Assembly: GCF_000739655.1 (NCBI RefSeq) | Contig: NZ_BATR01000051.1 | Coordinates: 1 to 64,000, forward strand | DNA from: Verrucomicrobium sp. BvORR106 | GTDB lineage: Bacteria > Verrucomicrobiota > Verrucomicrobiia > Verrucomicrobiales > Verrucomicrobiaceae | Reading direction: 5' to 3' | Length of the DNA: 64,000 nucleotides | In this document: positions 6,791 to 15,735 of the stretch, piece by piece | Layout of the letters: every line of letters begins with the position of its first letter | How positions within the stretch are numbered: the stretch's first letter is position 1 | Translations under genes and position numbers: made by a program | The notes under the pieces: generated by a model | The model's input: only the letters and a program-made list of their open reading frames with translations | Database searches by the model: none | What the model was told of the DNA's origin: nothing

Positions 6791-9405
6791 CGAATTTGAA
6801 ACAGGGGGCTTTGCACCAGTTCATGCAGCAGCGTGCGCAGGCCTCCGCCTTGATTCTGGGTGCGCTGGACGATCTGCTCCAGCGCAGGACGATCGCTGAA
6901 GGCGACGTCACGACCCGTGGCGTAGATGGCCAGCTGCTGGGCCAGATTGCGCAGCAGCAGTTCCTTCTGGCTGGCCAGCAGCGATTGGAACTCGCGGATG
7001 TCCTGAAACTTGCGGCCATCGGGCAGCTGACCGGAGGCATCTACCGCAGGGCCGAGTTTGAAGGAGATGCCGATGAGGGGATCGATGCCCCCGCGTGGTG
7101 CGTTGTCACCCTCAACAATGGAGCGGTAGCGGGATCGGAACCCACCGATCACGTCGAAGGCCTCCAGGGCGAAGCCAGGAGGATCGATGCGCGCGTGACA
7201 GGAGGCGCAGGAGGAGTCGTGACGATGCTTGTCCAGTTGCTCGCGGATGGTGCTGGCTCCGCGTACGTCCGGCTCCACAGCCGGCGTATTGGGCGGCGGG
7301 GGATCAGGTGGCTGGCCCATCAGGCGGGCCATGACAAAGGCACCCCTTGGCACCGGAGAGGTGGTGGTACCGTTTGCGGTGATCTTCAGGATGGCCGCCT
7401 GGGTGAGGAAGCCGCCGCGCGGGCAGTCCGCCGGCAGCGGCACCTTGCGCATCTGGGTGCCTGTCACTCCCGGGATGCCGTAGTGCGTGGCCAGCTTCTG
7501 GTTCAGCATGGCAAAGTCCGACTTCACCAGGTGCCCCGCATCCAGGTTGCTTTTGATGAGTTCATGGAAATAGGACCGTGTTTCCCCGACCATGCTGTCC
7601 TGCAGGTAGGTGCTGAACTCCGGATACAGCTTCTTGTCGGGATCGTTCGCGGCAATGGACCTCAGCTTCAGCCACTGACCGGTGAAGTCCTCGACGAAGC
7701 GTTGGAACCGGGGACTCTGGATGAGGCGCTCCACCTCCTCCCGCAGGACTTCCGGCCGGCGCAGCTGACCCTTGCTGGCGAGCTCCTGCAGGCGTTCATC
7801 CGGCCGGGAGTTCCACAGGAAGTAGGAGAGCCGCGAGGCAATCGCAAAATCATCAAGCGGTCCAGGTGGTTCAAGGAGATACACAAAGTCCGGCGAGCAC
7901 AGGGCGGCCTGGTAAGCGTAGCGCATGGCCGCCTCAAAGGAATCTCCCGCCTGGAGACGGGCCTCCACCCGGGCGAGGTATTCCTGGCACACCTCCGGCT
8001 CCACCGGGCGGCGGAAGGCTTTGGGGAGAAAGCGGGCCAGGAGGCGGTCGGCATCCCGGAGCGGGTTCTTGCTGCTGACGGTCCAGAGGCCCTTGTCGGC
8101 GTCCGGGCGGTTCATGCCGGCACCAATTTGCCGGATCTTTTTCCGCGCCGGAGCGCGCTGCCCATCGTGCTCAGCGGGGAGCCACTCCGTGAGCGGCAGG
8201 TTGTCAAAGAGCACCTGGTGGGCTGCGGGTGGCCACTGAGAGTGGATCGGCCCTTCCACCTCCAGCCAGTCCACAGCAATACCGGGGCCGGTGAAGGCCA
8301 TGGCGCGGCCTTTGCGGCTGTAGATGGCCACCGGGGCGAGGGAGGCCGGGTTGAAGCCGATGATCTCGTTGTGGTTCAACCACGTGGTTAGCTCATGAAC
8401 CTGGGAGTCCATGGAGGGCGCATCATAGTAGCCGAGCACGTAGCTGGGGTGCTGACCTCCACGGCCATCCCCCGTGAGCTGCACGACAGAGAGCCGGGCG
8501 GCCCCAGTGCCGGGTGCGGGCAACACCACCCCTTTGTCCCATTGGAAACTCCACAGAGAGGTGCGTAGCCGGTAGAGCCCCGGGTAGATGGTGACGTGCT
8601 CCATGAAGTAGGGGCTCACCGATTCATCTTCATGCCGGAACAGACCCACACTGGATCCGTTGGTGAAGGAGCCCATCCGTTCATGCGCGCCCTGGTCAAG
8701 ATGGGCCTGCTCCCCGGCGGGTGGGAAGTCCGGGTCCGGCTTCTTGTCCTTCAGCAACACCCCGTCACCGTTCATGATGATGTGGGCGACAAACCCTCCG
8801 CGATTGGCCAGGGAGATGCGACGCTTCTGCACAGTGGGCGGCTCCGGCCGCGTGGCGATGGCGAGATCCAGGGTGTGGTCGGCAGCCTCCAGGTATTTGG
8901 CCAGGTTCACATGGGAGATGTCCAATGCATCGCTGTTCTTGTCGAACCCATGCGCAGAACCGTCGGCGGGGAGTTCACCGGCGAGGGCGATGCCTGGCAT
9001 GTCGAAAAGATCCCGCACAGTGTTCTCATATTCAGAACGGGTGAGACGGCGCACGCCGGTGCGGGAGAGATTCTGCAGTCGGGTCCTGTCGGCGGTGAGA
9101 AGCTGCTCCCGCAGCCAATGCTGGGCTCCTTCCATTTCCTGTTGCGGTGGCCGCGCCTTTTTGGCCGGTGGCATCTCGCCGGACTGCACGCGATCAAAGA
9201 CCTTCACCCAGCGGGCAAAGGTCTCGGGGTGGTTGAAATCCATGGCAAGGGCCGTCAGATCCAGATCCCCCTTGCGCACATCCGCATCGTGGCACTCGTG
9301 GCAGTGGGATTCGAGGAAAGCACCGAGCGGCGCAGGCGCTGCGGCGGGCAAAGAGGCTGGCAGGATGATGCCTGCCAGCAGGCAGAGGGGCAGATTCGAC
9401 CTCAT
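6787..9405 (-). CDS. DUF1592/DUF1588 domain secreted cytochrome-like protein
   Basis: 872 aa. A signal peptide (residues 1-23) precedes a c-type heme motif CHECH (35-39) in a planctomycete-type cytochrome domain with a distal GEMPP segment. The Pfam domain series typical of this family then follows: DUF1587 (RRLTRSEYENTVRDLF, ~119-134), a jelly-roll-like middle region, DUF1595 (FLPKAFRRPVEPE), DUF1592 (SRLSYFLWNSRPDERL), DUF1588 (GGFLTQAAILKITANGT with CASCHARIDPPGF) and DUF1585 at the C-terminus. The second CxxCH near the C-terminus suggests another heme. The family is abundant in Planctomycetes and Verrucomicrobia and paired with DUF1552; biochemical function is not established. ATGA overlaps couple it to both neighbours. 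Confidence 0.92.
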   Translation of the reverse strand: MRSNLPLCLLAGIILPASLPAAAPAPLGAFLESHCHECHDADVRKGDLDLTALAMDFNHPETFARWVKVFDRVQSGEMPPAKKARPPQQEMEGAQHWLREQLLTADRTRLQNLSRTGVRRLTRSEYENTVRDLFDMPGIALAGELPADGSAHGFDKNSDALDISHVNLAKYLEAADHTLDLAIATRPEPPTVQKRRISLANRGGFVAHIIMNGDGVLLKDKKPDPDFPPAGEQAHLDQGAHERMGSFTNGSSVGLFRHEDESVSPYFMEHVTIYPGLYRLRTSLWSFQWDKGVVLPAPGTGAARLSVVQLTGDGRGGQHPSYVLGYYDAPSMDSQVHELTTWLNHNEIIGFNPASLAPVAIYSRKGRAMAFTGPGIAVDWLEVEGPIHSQWPPAAHQVLFDNLPLTEWLPAEHDGQRAPARKKIRQIGAGMNRPDADKGLWTVSSKNPLRDADRLLARFLPKAFRRPVEPEVCQEYLARVEARLQAGDSFEAAMRYAYQAALCSPDFVYLLEPPGPLDDFAIASRLSYFLWNSRPDERLQELASKGQLRRPEVLREEVERLIQSPRFQRFVEDFTGQWLKLRSIAANDPDKKLYPEFSTYLQDSMVGETRSYFHELIKSNLDAGHLVKSDFAMLNQKLATHYGIPGVTGTQMRKVPLPADCPRGGFLTQAAILKITANGTTTSPVPRGAFVMARLMGQPPDPPPPNTPAVEPDVRGASTIREQLDKHRHDSSCASCHARIDPPGFALEAFDVIGGFRSRYRSIVEGDNAPRGGIDPLIGISFKLGPAVDASGQLPDGRKFQDIREFQSLLASQKELLLRNLAQQLAIYATGRDVAFSDRPALEQIVQRTQNQGGGLRTLLHELVQSPLFQIR

Positions 9406-10664
9406 GCCATCTCCAGTCCGCGCAGAGTTCCGTTGGAGGTGGAGAAGGACTCGTCCGCAATGCCCAGGCGGTGCAGCATGGTGCGGTAGAGGTTGGTGAG
9501 TGGGTAGTTGTTCTGCTGGTCGAACGCCAGGTGCTGGCCATGCTTGAAACCGCCACCCGCAAGCAGCACAGGCAGGTTCACATTGGAGTGGGAATTGGCA
9601 CTCCCCATGGGTGTGCCATAGAGCACCATGGTTTGATCCAACAACGAGGATCCCTGCTCCTTCGTGCCGGCCAGGACGGTGAGGAATCCGTTGAGCGCCT
9701 CGAACTGTGCCGTCTCCTTGGCCTGCAGTTCGGCAATCACCTCCGGCCGATGGCCATGGTGGGTGATGTTGTGAATGACAGTCGTGTCGATGAAGAAGGA
9801 GATGATGCGGGTGGAGTCGGTCTCCAGGGCGAGCTTCATGACCTCGAACATCAGTTTGGTCCGCGCGACGAATTCCCGTTGGTCATCGATGTCCTCGGGT
9901 GCCTTGGCGTCCACAGCTGGCTTGGGTTTCTGCTCCCAGGCCTCAGAGCTGTGCAGGCGCTGTTCCAGCTCCCGCACAGAGGTAAAGTACTGGTCCATCC
10001 GATCCTGATCCGCCTTGGGTAGCAACCGGTTCAGACGACGGCTCTGCGCCCCCAGGAAGTCCAGCGTGCTCTGTCCCTGGCGCAGGGCTTCCACGCTGGC
10101 GGCCACTTCCTCCGGCCGCCCCTGCACGAAGAGTTTCTGGAACAGTTTCTTTGGGCTCTTGTCCGAGGGAATGGGGGCTCCGCTGCGCGTGTAGGAGAGC
10201 GTGGCGTTGCCCTCGCCGCTCATGGCCAGGGTCAGAGATGGGTAGCGGGTCTGGTTGCCCACTTGCTCTGCTGCGAGTTGATCCAGCGAGATCCAGTTGC
10301 GGAATCCGCCGCGTTCTGGGTGCGGAGTGCCCGTCAGGAAACACTTCTCCGCGGCATGGCCCCCGGTTACGCCGGGATGGCTGACCCCCGAAAACACCGT
10401 CATCTGCGGACGGTGCGCCGCCAGCGTTTCCAGATAGGGCGTGGCCGTGTAGCTGGTACCCGCTTCGCTGGGGAAAAAGAACTGGGGCATGATCCCCATG
10501 TTCGTCTGGACGCAGACCATGCGCCGGGGGGCGCCGGATTCTGCCGAGCGGGCGAAGGCCGGTTGCATAGCCTCCAGAAACGGCAGGGAGAGGGTGAATC
10601 CTGCCCCGCGCAAGAAAGCGCGGCGGGAGAGACCGGAACGGCGGGCAAGGCGCGGAGGGTGCAT
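9402..10664 (-). CDS. DUF1552 protein with Tat-type signal
   Basis: 420 aa from the ATG at 10664. The N-terminus has a twin-arginine export motif (LSRRAFLRGAGFTLSLPF), followed by the DUF1552 fold, which is sulfatase-like. Typical family segments are visible (TNMGIMPQFFFP, FSGVSHPGVTGGH, KLMFEVMKLALETDSTR, GTPMGSANSHSN). DUF1552 genes are partnered with DUF1592 cytochromes across Planctomycetes and Verrucomicrobia, as here with a 4-bp overlap. The frame extends upstream to 10730, but the extra 22 residues precede the Tat motif and are unlikely. It is the first gene of the operon running down to 5556. Confidence 0.9.
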   Translation of the reverse strand: MHPPRLARRSGLSRRAFLRGAGFTLSLPFLEAMQPAFARSAESGAPRRMVCVQTNMGIMPQFFFPSEAGTSYTATPYLETLAAHRPQMTVFSGVSHPGVTGGHAAEKCFLTGTPHPERGGFRNWISLDQLAAEQVGNQTRYPSLTLAMSGEGNATLSYTRSGAPIPSDKSPKKLFQKLFVQGRPEEVAASVEALRQGQSTLDFLGAQSRRLNRLLPKADQDRMDQYFTSVRELEQRLHSSEAWEQKPKPAVDAKAPEDIDDQREFVARTKLMFEVMKLALETDSTRIISFFIDTTVIHNITHHGHRPEVIAELQAKETAQFEALNGFLTVLAGTKEQGSSLLDQTMVLYGTPMGSANSHSNVNLPVLLAGGGFKHGQHLAFDQQNNYPLTNLYRTMLHRLGIADESFSTSNGTLRGLEMA

Positions 10665-10806
10665 GGTGAAGCGGCGACAGGAGAGGCGGGAGCGCAGGAA
10701 AATACGCTCCAGCCTCCAACAAAATTTCACCCGGACGGCCGTGGGACGGCCCCTGGGGAGATTTTGAGCACAGCGTTAGTGCATCGAACTCATCCGCGTG
10801 TCTGGT

Positions 10807-11280
10807 TCACCCGGAGGTGCCGCCTTCCTGGAGGGGGTGACAACGCGCCCGCCACATGGTGGCAAACATGCGGGTTTGCGGGTGTGGATGAGTCAGGAGC
10901 ACTTGCTGGGCCTGTTTGACCAGATCTAGCTGCCCGTCCAGAAACGCGGCCGTCCTGGGTTCTTCCAGGAAGGCGGCCATCGCATCCTGGTCCTCATCAC
11001 TCAGACGGTCGGTCTGCTGGAGGAAGGCCAGGAAGGTGAGACCGCTGTCGTAAGGCTCAAGGTCGTTCGGCGCATCCACGGAGTTCTCGTCGAACTCACG
11101 CAGGGTGCCAGGGCCACCGGGCGGGCGGAAATAGAGAACCTGGATGTGTTCGCACAGGTCTTCGACATGCTCGATGGCCATGACGGGATGGACCATGGCT
11201 GTGCCATCGGCAGCCCGGATGAGAGCGGAGAGAGGTGTGGGGTCGAGGGCGAAGCGGAGCCCGGAAGGGAGCTGGGGCAT
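10807..11280 (-). CDS. Conserved hypothetical protein
   Basis: 157 aa, ATG at 11280, starting 12 bp after the acetyltransferase stop and so likely in its operon. It has no signal peptide or membrane segment. The middle part is acidic (REFDENSVDAPNDLEPYDSG; SDEDQDAMAAFLEE) and the C-terminal part resembles a helical repeat region ending in HPHPQTRMFATMWRARCHP. I do not recognise a family. The overlapping frames on the opposite strand are compositional shadows. Confidence 0.6.
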   Translation of the reverse strand: MPQLPSGLRFALDPTPLSALIRAADGTAMVHPVMAIEHVEDLCEHIQVLYFRPPGGPGTLREFDENSVDAPNDLEPYDSGLTFLAFLQQTDRLSDEDQDAMAAFLEEPRTAAFLDGQLDLVKQAQQVLLTHPHPQTRMFATMWRARCHPLQEGGTSG

Positions 11281-11292
11281 GGGATGAAGGAG

Positions 11293-11823
11293 TCAGGGGG
11301 TGAGCAGGAGCTGGCAGTAGATGATGTCGAATTCACGGCCTTGTTTGACGCCGACCCGGCGCAGGCGTCCACATTCCTCGAACCCGTTGCGCAGGTGGAA
11401 GCGGATACTGCCCTCGTTCACGGAGGAGATGCTCGCGAGCAGGGTGCGCAGGCCTTTCTCCCGGGCGCCCTGGATCATTTGATCCAGCAGCAACCTGCCC
11501 AGACCCTGTCCGGTGGCCTCGGGTTGGAGGAAATAGGTGATCTCCGCCGTGCCGGAAAACGTTGGCAGGGGATGAAAGGCCCGCAGCATGGCAAAGCCGG
11601 CCACCTGTCCCGCAGCATCCCGGGCGGTGACGGCCGGATAGCCCGCGCACATCTTCAAGACGCCGTCGAAAGCCTCGGGAGGGAGCGGTTGTTCAGCATA
11701 GGCTGCCATGCTGTTGGTGATGTAGTGGTTGAAGATGGCCAGCACCGGCTCCCGGTCAGCCGGGGACAACGGAGCAAAGGTGTATGGCGCGGTGGATTCA
11801 AGTGCGGGGGTGGGCGTGTTCAT
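11293..11823 (-). CDS. GNAT-family N-acetyltransferase, phosphinothricin acetyltransferase-like
   Basis: 176 aa from the ATG at 11823; the frame stays open to 11877 but conservation begins after MNTPTP. It shows the GNAT acetyl-CoA pyrophosphate loop (ATGQGLGRLLLDQMI, Q/R-x-x-G-x-G/A), the preceding beta strand (AEITYFLQPE) and the C-terminal NEGSIRFHLRNGFEECG strand-turn common to the Pat/Bar/MddA subgroup. These enzymes acetylate small amines such as phosphinothricin or methionine sulfoximine; substrate here is not determinable. Operon partner: the hypothetical protein downstream. Confidence 0.88.
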   Translation of the reverse strand: MNTPTPALESTAPYTFAPLSPADREPVLAIFNHYITNSMAAYAEQPLPPEAFDGVLKMCAGYPAVTARDAAGQVAGFAMLRAFHPLPTFSGTAEITYFLQPEATGQGLGRLLLDQMIQGAREKGLRTLLASISSVNEGSIRFHLRNGFEECGRLRRVGVKQGREFDIIYCQLLLTP

Positions 11824-11877
11824 GAATGGAGCAATTGGCACGGTGTTTTTTTGTTGGGGATGGCCGCACGGGGGCAT

Positions 11878-12585
11878 GATGAGCCCTCGGCGGAAATCTG
11901 GGAAGGGCGGTGGTCAGCCTCGGAACGCTTGGGAGGATGGGGTGGGGCTCAAGCCCCGAACATCCGCCGGTCAGGCGTTGATGGCGACGGGCCCGGCATG
12001 GACGTGGCCATGACGAGGGGCCGGGGCGACCGCGGCCGCGGGCACATGGGCATGGCGCGCCAGCTCCGAACGGGTCGGATGCGGCATGAGCCAGGCTGTG
12101 CAGAGGCGCTTCATCGAAGTCGGTAGGCGATGGGGTTTATCGTCGATTTAAGGCAAGATGCAAGCAGCGCTGCTGATGGATCTTGGGAATGGATGCTCTG
12201 GTCGCATCTTGACCTTGCTGCATCCAGCTCTTATCTACCCGCGTTTCCTGAACGTATTGATTACCATTCATGTCATCGGCTGCACATCTTCCTTCTCGAC
12301 CTCGACCGCATTGGCGGACGGGGTGGAGTGAGGATGCCGTCGTCATGGTGGCAGTGATCGCATCTGTCGCGCCGCCTCCGGTTGTCCCGGTGGTGGGCAT
12401 TTCGCCTCCAGTGGCCGCAGTGCGGGCCTGAGTTGGGGAGTCTGACGGCGTGTCCGTCGGATTCATGTCCCTCACTCGACGGCCTGCCCGGTCAGACCCA
12501 CTCCCTCAGCAGGGTTCAGGGCCAAGTTGTGCCCGACTCCTGCCTGCGGGAAAAAGATTATTTCCTAGACAGATGAATCATAACC
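11878..12585. other. Long gap between divergent acetyltransferase and exporter genes
   Basis: About 700 bp with no convincing gene apart from the doubtful 47-aa frame. Other open frames here lack start signals and have low-complexity translations. The stretch just before 12586 (ATTATTTCCTAGACAGATGA) is AT-richer and probably holds the exporter's promoter and leader. Confidence 0.4.
11971..12114 (-). CDS. Possible 47-aa Ala/His/Pro-rich small protein
   Basis: A short frame opens at ATG 12114 and ends at TGA 11971, translating MKRLCTAWLMPHPTRSEL followed by an Ala/Pro/His-rich tail. It lies upstream of the acetyltransferase in the same direction. Nothing else supports it: no clear ribosome-binding site and no recognised family. 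It may be chance in a GC-rich spacer. Confidence 0.2.
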   Translation of the reverse strand: MKRLCTAWLMPHPTRSELARHAHVPAAAVAPAPRHGHVHAGPVAINA

Positions 12586-13500
12586 ATGAATTTCGACAGA
12601 CAAGCATGGGCCGCCTTCGGCTCGACCTCCCTCTTTGTGCTGCTTTGGAGCAGCGGTGCCATCTTTTCACGACTGGGGCTTGAGCATGCCTCCCCCTTCG
12701 TGTTTCTCCTCCTGCGCTTCGCCTTGGCGCTGGGCGTCTTGCTGATCGTCAGCGCCTGCCGCGGGCGCTGGTTGCCGCAGCCGGGGACGCGGCGACGGGC
12801 AGGTGCTGCCGGGCTCCTCATGATCGGAGGTTACGCAGCCTGCTATCTGCTTGCCCTGGCTCACGGCGTGACCCCGGGTGTGCTGGCCACCGTGCTGGGG
12901 GTGCAGCCACTTCTGACCTTGATCCTCCTGGAGAGGACGGGTTTCTCCGGGATGCGGGTGATTGGTCTGCTCCTGGCCTTTGCCGGGCTGACTTTGGTGG
13001 TGTCTCAGGGCTGGCATGCAGCCAGCCTGTCGCGTACCGGGCTGCTCTATGCTCTCGGTGCCCTGGTGAGCATCACGGCAGGCTCGATCCTCCAGAAGGG
13101 GATTCAACAGGCTCCGCTAGAGGTGCTTCCGCTGCAATATGGCTGTAGCCTGGTGCTCTGTGCCGCGGTGCTGCCTTTCCAGCCCGTCCGTGTGGAGTTC
13201 ACGCCGCAGCTGTGGGTGGCGCTTCTCTGGCTGTCGCTGGTCATCTCCATCGGGGCCCAGTTGCTGCTGTTCCGGCTGATTCAGCGAGGCAGTCTGGTCA
13301 ATGTCACCAGCCTTTTCTATCTTGTGCCCGCCATGACGGCGCTGTTGGACTTCTTGATCCTGGGCAACCGCATGCCGATGCGTGCCGTGGCTGGACTTGC
13401 GGCCATATTGGTGGCCCTCGTGCTCGTGTTTCGTGCCCCGTCTCTGGCTTCGAAACCGGCCAACAAGGGCCTTTCACGCCGCCGAATGGAAGATGCCTGA
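12586..13500 (+). CDS. EamA/DMT-superfamily transporter
   Basis: 304 aa with about ten hydrophobic segments arranged as two EamA repeats of five helices. The first opens with FVLLWSSGAIFSRLGLEHASPF, a typical RhaT/YdcZ-like start, and repeat junctions such as SLFYLVPAMTALLDF match the signature near helix 9. DMT exporters move amino acids, metabolites or drugs across the inner membrane; substrate cannot be read from sequence. The start ATG at 12586 fits the first transmembrane helix. A structured spacer follows before the next gene. Confidence 0.88.
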   Translation: MNFDRQAWAAFGSTSLFVLLWSSGAIFSRLGLEHASPFVFLLLRFALALGVLLIVSACRGRWLPQPGTRRRAGAAGLLMIGGYAACYLLALAHGVTPGVLATVLGVQPLLTLILLERTGFSGMRVIGLLLAFAGLTLVVSQGWHAASLSRTGLLYALGALVSITAGSILQKGIQQAPLEVLPLQYGCSLVLCAAVLPFQPVRVEFTPQLWVALLWLSLVISIGAQLLLFRLIQRGSLVNVTSLFYLVPAMTALLDFLILGNRMPMRAVAGLAAILVALVLVFRAPSLASKPANKGLSRRRMEDA

Positions 13501-13515
13501 CCCTTCTCGGCGTTC

Positions 13516-13600
13516 GATTCGCAGCCCCGTCGAACCAATTGTTTCATTGGCAAAGAAATTTCTCCAGCCAATGTAGGATTGACGAGACGGGGTGCGAGTC
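13516..13600 (+). promoter_or_regulatory. Structured leader candidate upstream of lipoprotein gene
   Basis: An outer stem pairs GATTCGCAGCCCCGTC (13516-13531) with GACGGGGTGCGAGTC (13586-13600), one bulge and one G-T pair. Inside it are two alternative small stems: CCAAT/ATTGG (13535-13550) and CATTGGC/GCCAATG around 13545-13572, which share bases and so are mutually exclusive. It sits 29 bp before the lipoprotein start and just after the exporter. It could be a cis-acting RNA leader or a terminator without a T-run; it matches no riboswitch class I recognise. Confidence 0.35.
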
Positions 13601-13628
13601 ACAGCGTGGGGGGAAGCCCCTGGATAAA

Positions 13629-14342
13629 ATGAAGTTTCTGCTCCGCATCCTCACCCTGACCATGCTGTCTGCATGCGGAGTGGGATGCCGGGATTCGTCT
13701 GGAGCGGGCTCTGGGTCCGGTGGGCCTCATCGGTATCACATCTCCCGGCCTGCCCCTGGGGATGTGGCCGACTCGGCGACCGCCCTGCTGGAATCCTGTG
13801 ACGCGGCGGGTATCCCGTTGCGGGATGCCTTGGTCAGCACGCCACAGGAAGGAGCGATCGAGGCTCTGTTGCAACGGTCCGTGCATCCTTCCGTGCACAG
13901 CTGGTTTGTCTGGATGGACGGCCTCGGCCTTCCGACGAAGGTCCGTCGTCCGCTGGAGTTTCCTCCAGGAGCCTCGTTTCTGTCTCGCGCCGGGGTAAGG
14001 GATCTGACGCAGCAGTCCTCGGTGGACCACTTCGGGGCTCCTGGGTTTGAGGGCAGTCAGCTTGTCCCTGTCTCGGGGTTGGTGGCTACAGTGAGTGTGG
14101 AGTGCGATCCGGCCAGCCCCCTCTACGGGGCCGTAGTGGCTTCTTCAGAGAGAGGTTGGAACGGGGCCCAGTTCTATCCCAGCCTGGTCTCCTACCTGAA
14201 TTTCCTGCGCGCCTGTGTCCAGGAAGAGGCCATTATCTGGGATGGCAATCGGGACATGCTGGTGGTGGATTTTCAGAAAGTGCGGGTGATCGAGGCAGAG
14301 CTCGGAGTGACCTCTGCGGCCTCCAGTGAAATGGGAGAGTGA
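13629..14342 (+). CDS. Predicted lipoprotein of unknown function
   Basis: 237 aa from the ATG at 13629. A lipoprotein signal (MKFLLRILTLTMLSAC, lipobox LSAC with Cys16) precedes a Ser/Gly-rich linker and a globular domain of ~200 residues with a DGLGLPTKVRRPLEF segment and a TVSVECDPASPLYGAVV strand. The frame stays open far upstream, but that part overlaps the exporter in another frame. No family recognised. It converges with ilvC. Confidence 0.7.
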   Translation: MKFLLRILTLTMLSACGVGCRDSSGAGSGSGGPHRYHISRPAPGDVADSATALLESCDAAGIPLRDALVSTPQEGAIEALLQRSVHPSVHSWFVWMDGLGLPTKVRRPLEFPPGASFLSRAGVRDLTQQSSVDHFGAPGFEGSQLVPVSGLVATVSVECDPASPLYGAVVASSERGWNGAQFYPSLVSYLNFLRACVQEEAIIWDGNRDMLVVDFQKVRVIEAELGVTSAASSEMGE

Positions 14343-14365
14343 GCTCCACCGGGTGGGCTGCAGGA

Positions 14366-14397
14366 TCAAAAAAGAGCGAACCCGTTTCCGGATTCGC
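14366..14397 (-). terminator. Rho-independent terminator of ilvC
   Basis: Read on the minus strand, an 8-bp stem (GCGAATCC with GGGTTCGC, one G-T pair, loop GGAAAC) is followed directly by TCTTTTTTGATC. It lies about 60 bp after the ilvC stop. The plus strand lacks a T-run, so it serves ilvC only. Confidence 0.85.
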
Positions 14398-14454
14398 GCT
14401 GATCAATGAATGAGAGCCTTGAGAGGAGCGACCGGGCGGGCCCGATCCTGCTTC

Positions 14455-15483
14455 TTACTCGTAGCTGGCCTGGGAACCGCCGATTTCGCGCTTCTTCACC
14501 CAGCTCATCAGGCTGCGGAGGCGGCCACCGACTTCTTCGATCTGGTGGGCTTCGCCTTCTTTACGCAGACGGTTGAAGTTGGGCTGGCCAGCGTTGTACT
14601 CGTCGGTCCACTCCTTGGCGAACTCGCCGCTCTGGATGCGCTTGAGCTGGGCGCGCATGTTTTCCTTCACGTGGTCGTCGATGATCTTCGGACCCACGGA
14701 CACGTCGCCGTACTCGGCGGTCTCGGAGATGGAGAAGCGCATGCCAGCAATGCCGGACTCGAACATGAGGTCCACGATGAGCTTCAGCTCGTGCAAGCAC
14801 TCGAAGTAGGCCATTTCTGGCTGATACCCGGCTTCCACCAGCGTTTCGAAGCCAGCCTTCACCAGGGCGGTGGTACCGCCGCAAAGCACAACCTGCTCAC
14901 CGAAGAGGTCGGTTTCGGTTTCTTCCTTGAAGGTCGTCTCGAACACACCACCGCGGGTGCCGCCGATGCCCTTGGCCCAGGCGAGTGCGATGTCCGTGGC
15001 GTTGCCGGACTTGTCCTGATAGATGGCGATCAGCGTAGGAACGCCTTTGCCTTCGGTGTACTGACGGCGCACGAGGTGACCAGGGCCCTTGGGAGCCACC
15101 ATGATCACGTTCACGTTCTCAGGGGGAGTGATGGTCTTGAAATGAACGGCGAAACCGTGGCTGAAAAGCAGCGTTTTGCCTTCGGTCAGGTTCGGAGCCA
15201 CGTCGGCGTTGTACACCTTCGGGATCACGGTGTCCGGCACGGCGATCATGATGACATCCGCTTCCTTCACGGCTTCTGCGGTGTCCACCACCTTGAAACC
15301 ACGCTGTTCCGCCACGGCGCGGGACTTGGAGCCAGGATAGAGGCCCACGATGACATTGACGCCGCTTTCCTTGAGGTTGAGAGCGTGGGCGTGGCCTTGG
15401 GAGCCGAAGCCGATGACGGCGCAGGTCTTGCCCTGGAGAGGCTCAAGACTGGCGTCGGATTCCGTGTAGATTTTAGCTGCCAT
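14455..15483 (-). CDS. ilvC: Ketol-acid reductoisomerase (class I)
   Basis: 342 aa, the usual length of short class I enzymes. It catalyses the second step of branched-chain amino acid synthesis, converting acetolactate or acetohydroxybutyrate to the dihydroxy acids with NADPH and Mg2+. The NADP-binding motif [20 protein letters not shown] lies near residues 22-41, the KxxxPG segment ([12 protein letters not shown]) near 129-140, and the metal-binding [12 protein letters not shown] and [12 protein letters not shown] helices at the C-terminal knotted domain. It stands alone here; ilvB/ilvN are not adjacent. A terminator follows. Confidence 0.97.
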   Translation of the reverse strand: MAAKIYTESDASLEPLQGKTCAVIGFGSQGHAHALNLKESGVNVIVGLYPGSKSRAVAEQRGFKVVDTAEAVKEADVIMIAVPDTVIPKVYNADVAPNLTEGKTLLFSHGFAVHFKTITPPENVNVIMVAPKGPGHLVRRQYTEGKGVPTLIAIYQDKSGNATDIALAWAKGIGGTRGGVFETTFKEETETDLFGEQVVLCGGTTALVKAGFETLVEAGYQPEMAYFECLHELKLIVDLMFESGIAGMRFSISETAEYGDVSVGPKIIDDHVKENMRAQLKRIQSGEFAKEWTDEYNAGQPNFNRLRKEGEAHQIEEVGGRLRSLMSWVKKREIGGSQASYE

Positions 15484-15735
15484 GATGTTCGTGGTTTTGG
15501 ATTAGAAGGGCGCGTAGTCTGCGGCATGGTAGGCGGGGCGTCAAACGGAAAGGCAGATCTGAAAATAGGGGCTTTTGGCAGGAAATCGCGGTATGGGGTG
15601 CCGGGACTGGCGAGAAAATCGACCAAAAACGCCCACAGAGGGGCTCAAATGGCGGCCGACGCGCGAAACATTTGCACGCCCGGTGGCCTTTCTCTTTGAC
15701 GCCCCGGCCCAGCTCAGCGTAGGCTCTCCGCTCTT

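Noticed and set aside
12137-12475. A 112-aa Thr/Gly-rich frame on the minus strand
   Set aside because: Low-complexity translation (TGGEMPTTGTTGGGATDAIT), no domain and no clear start; the gap is better described as non-coding.
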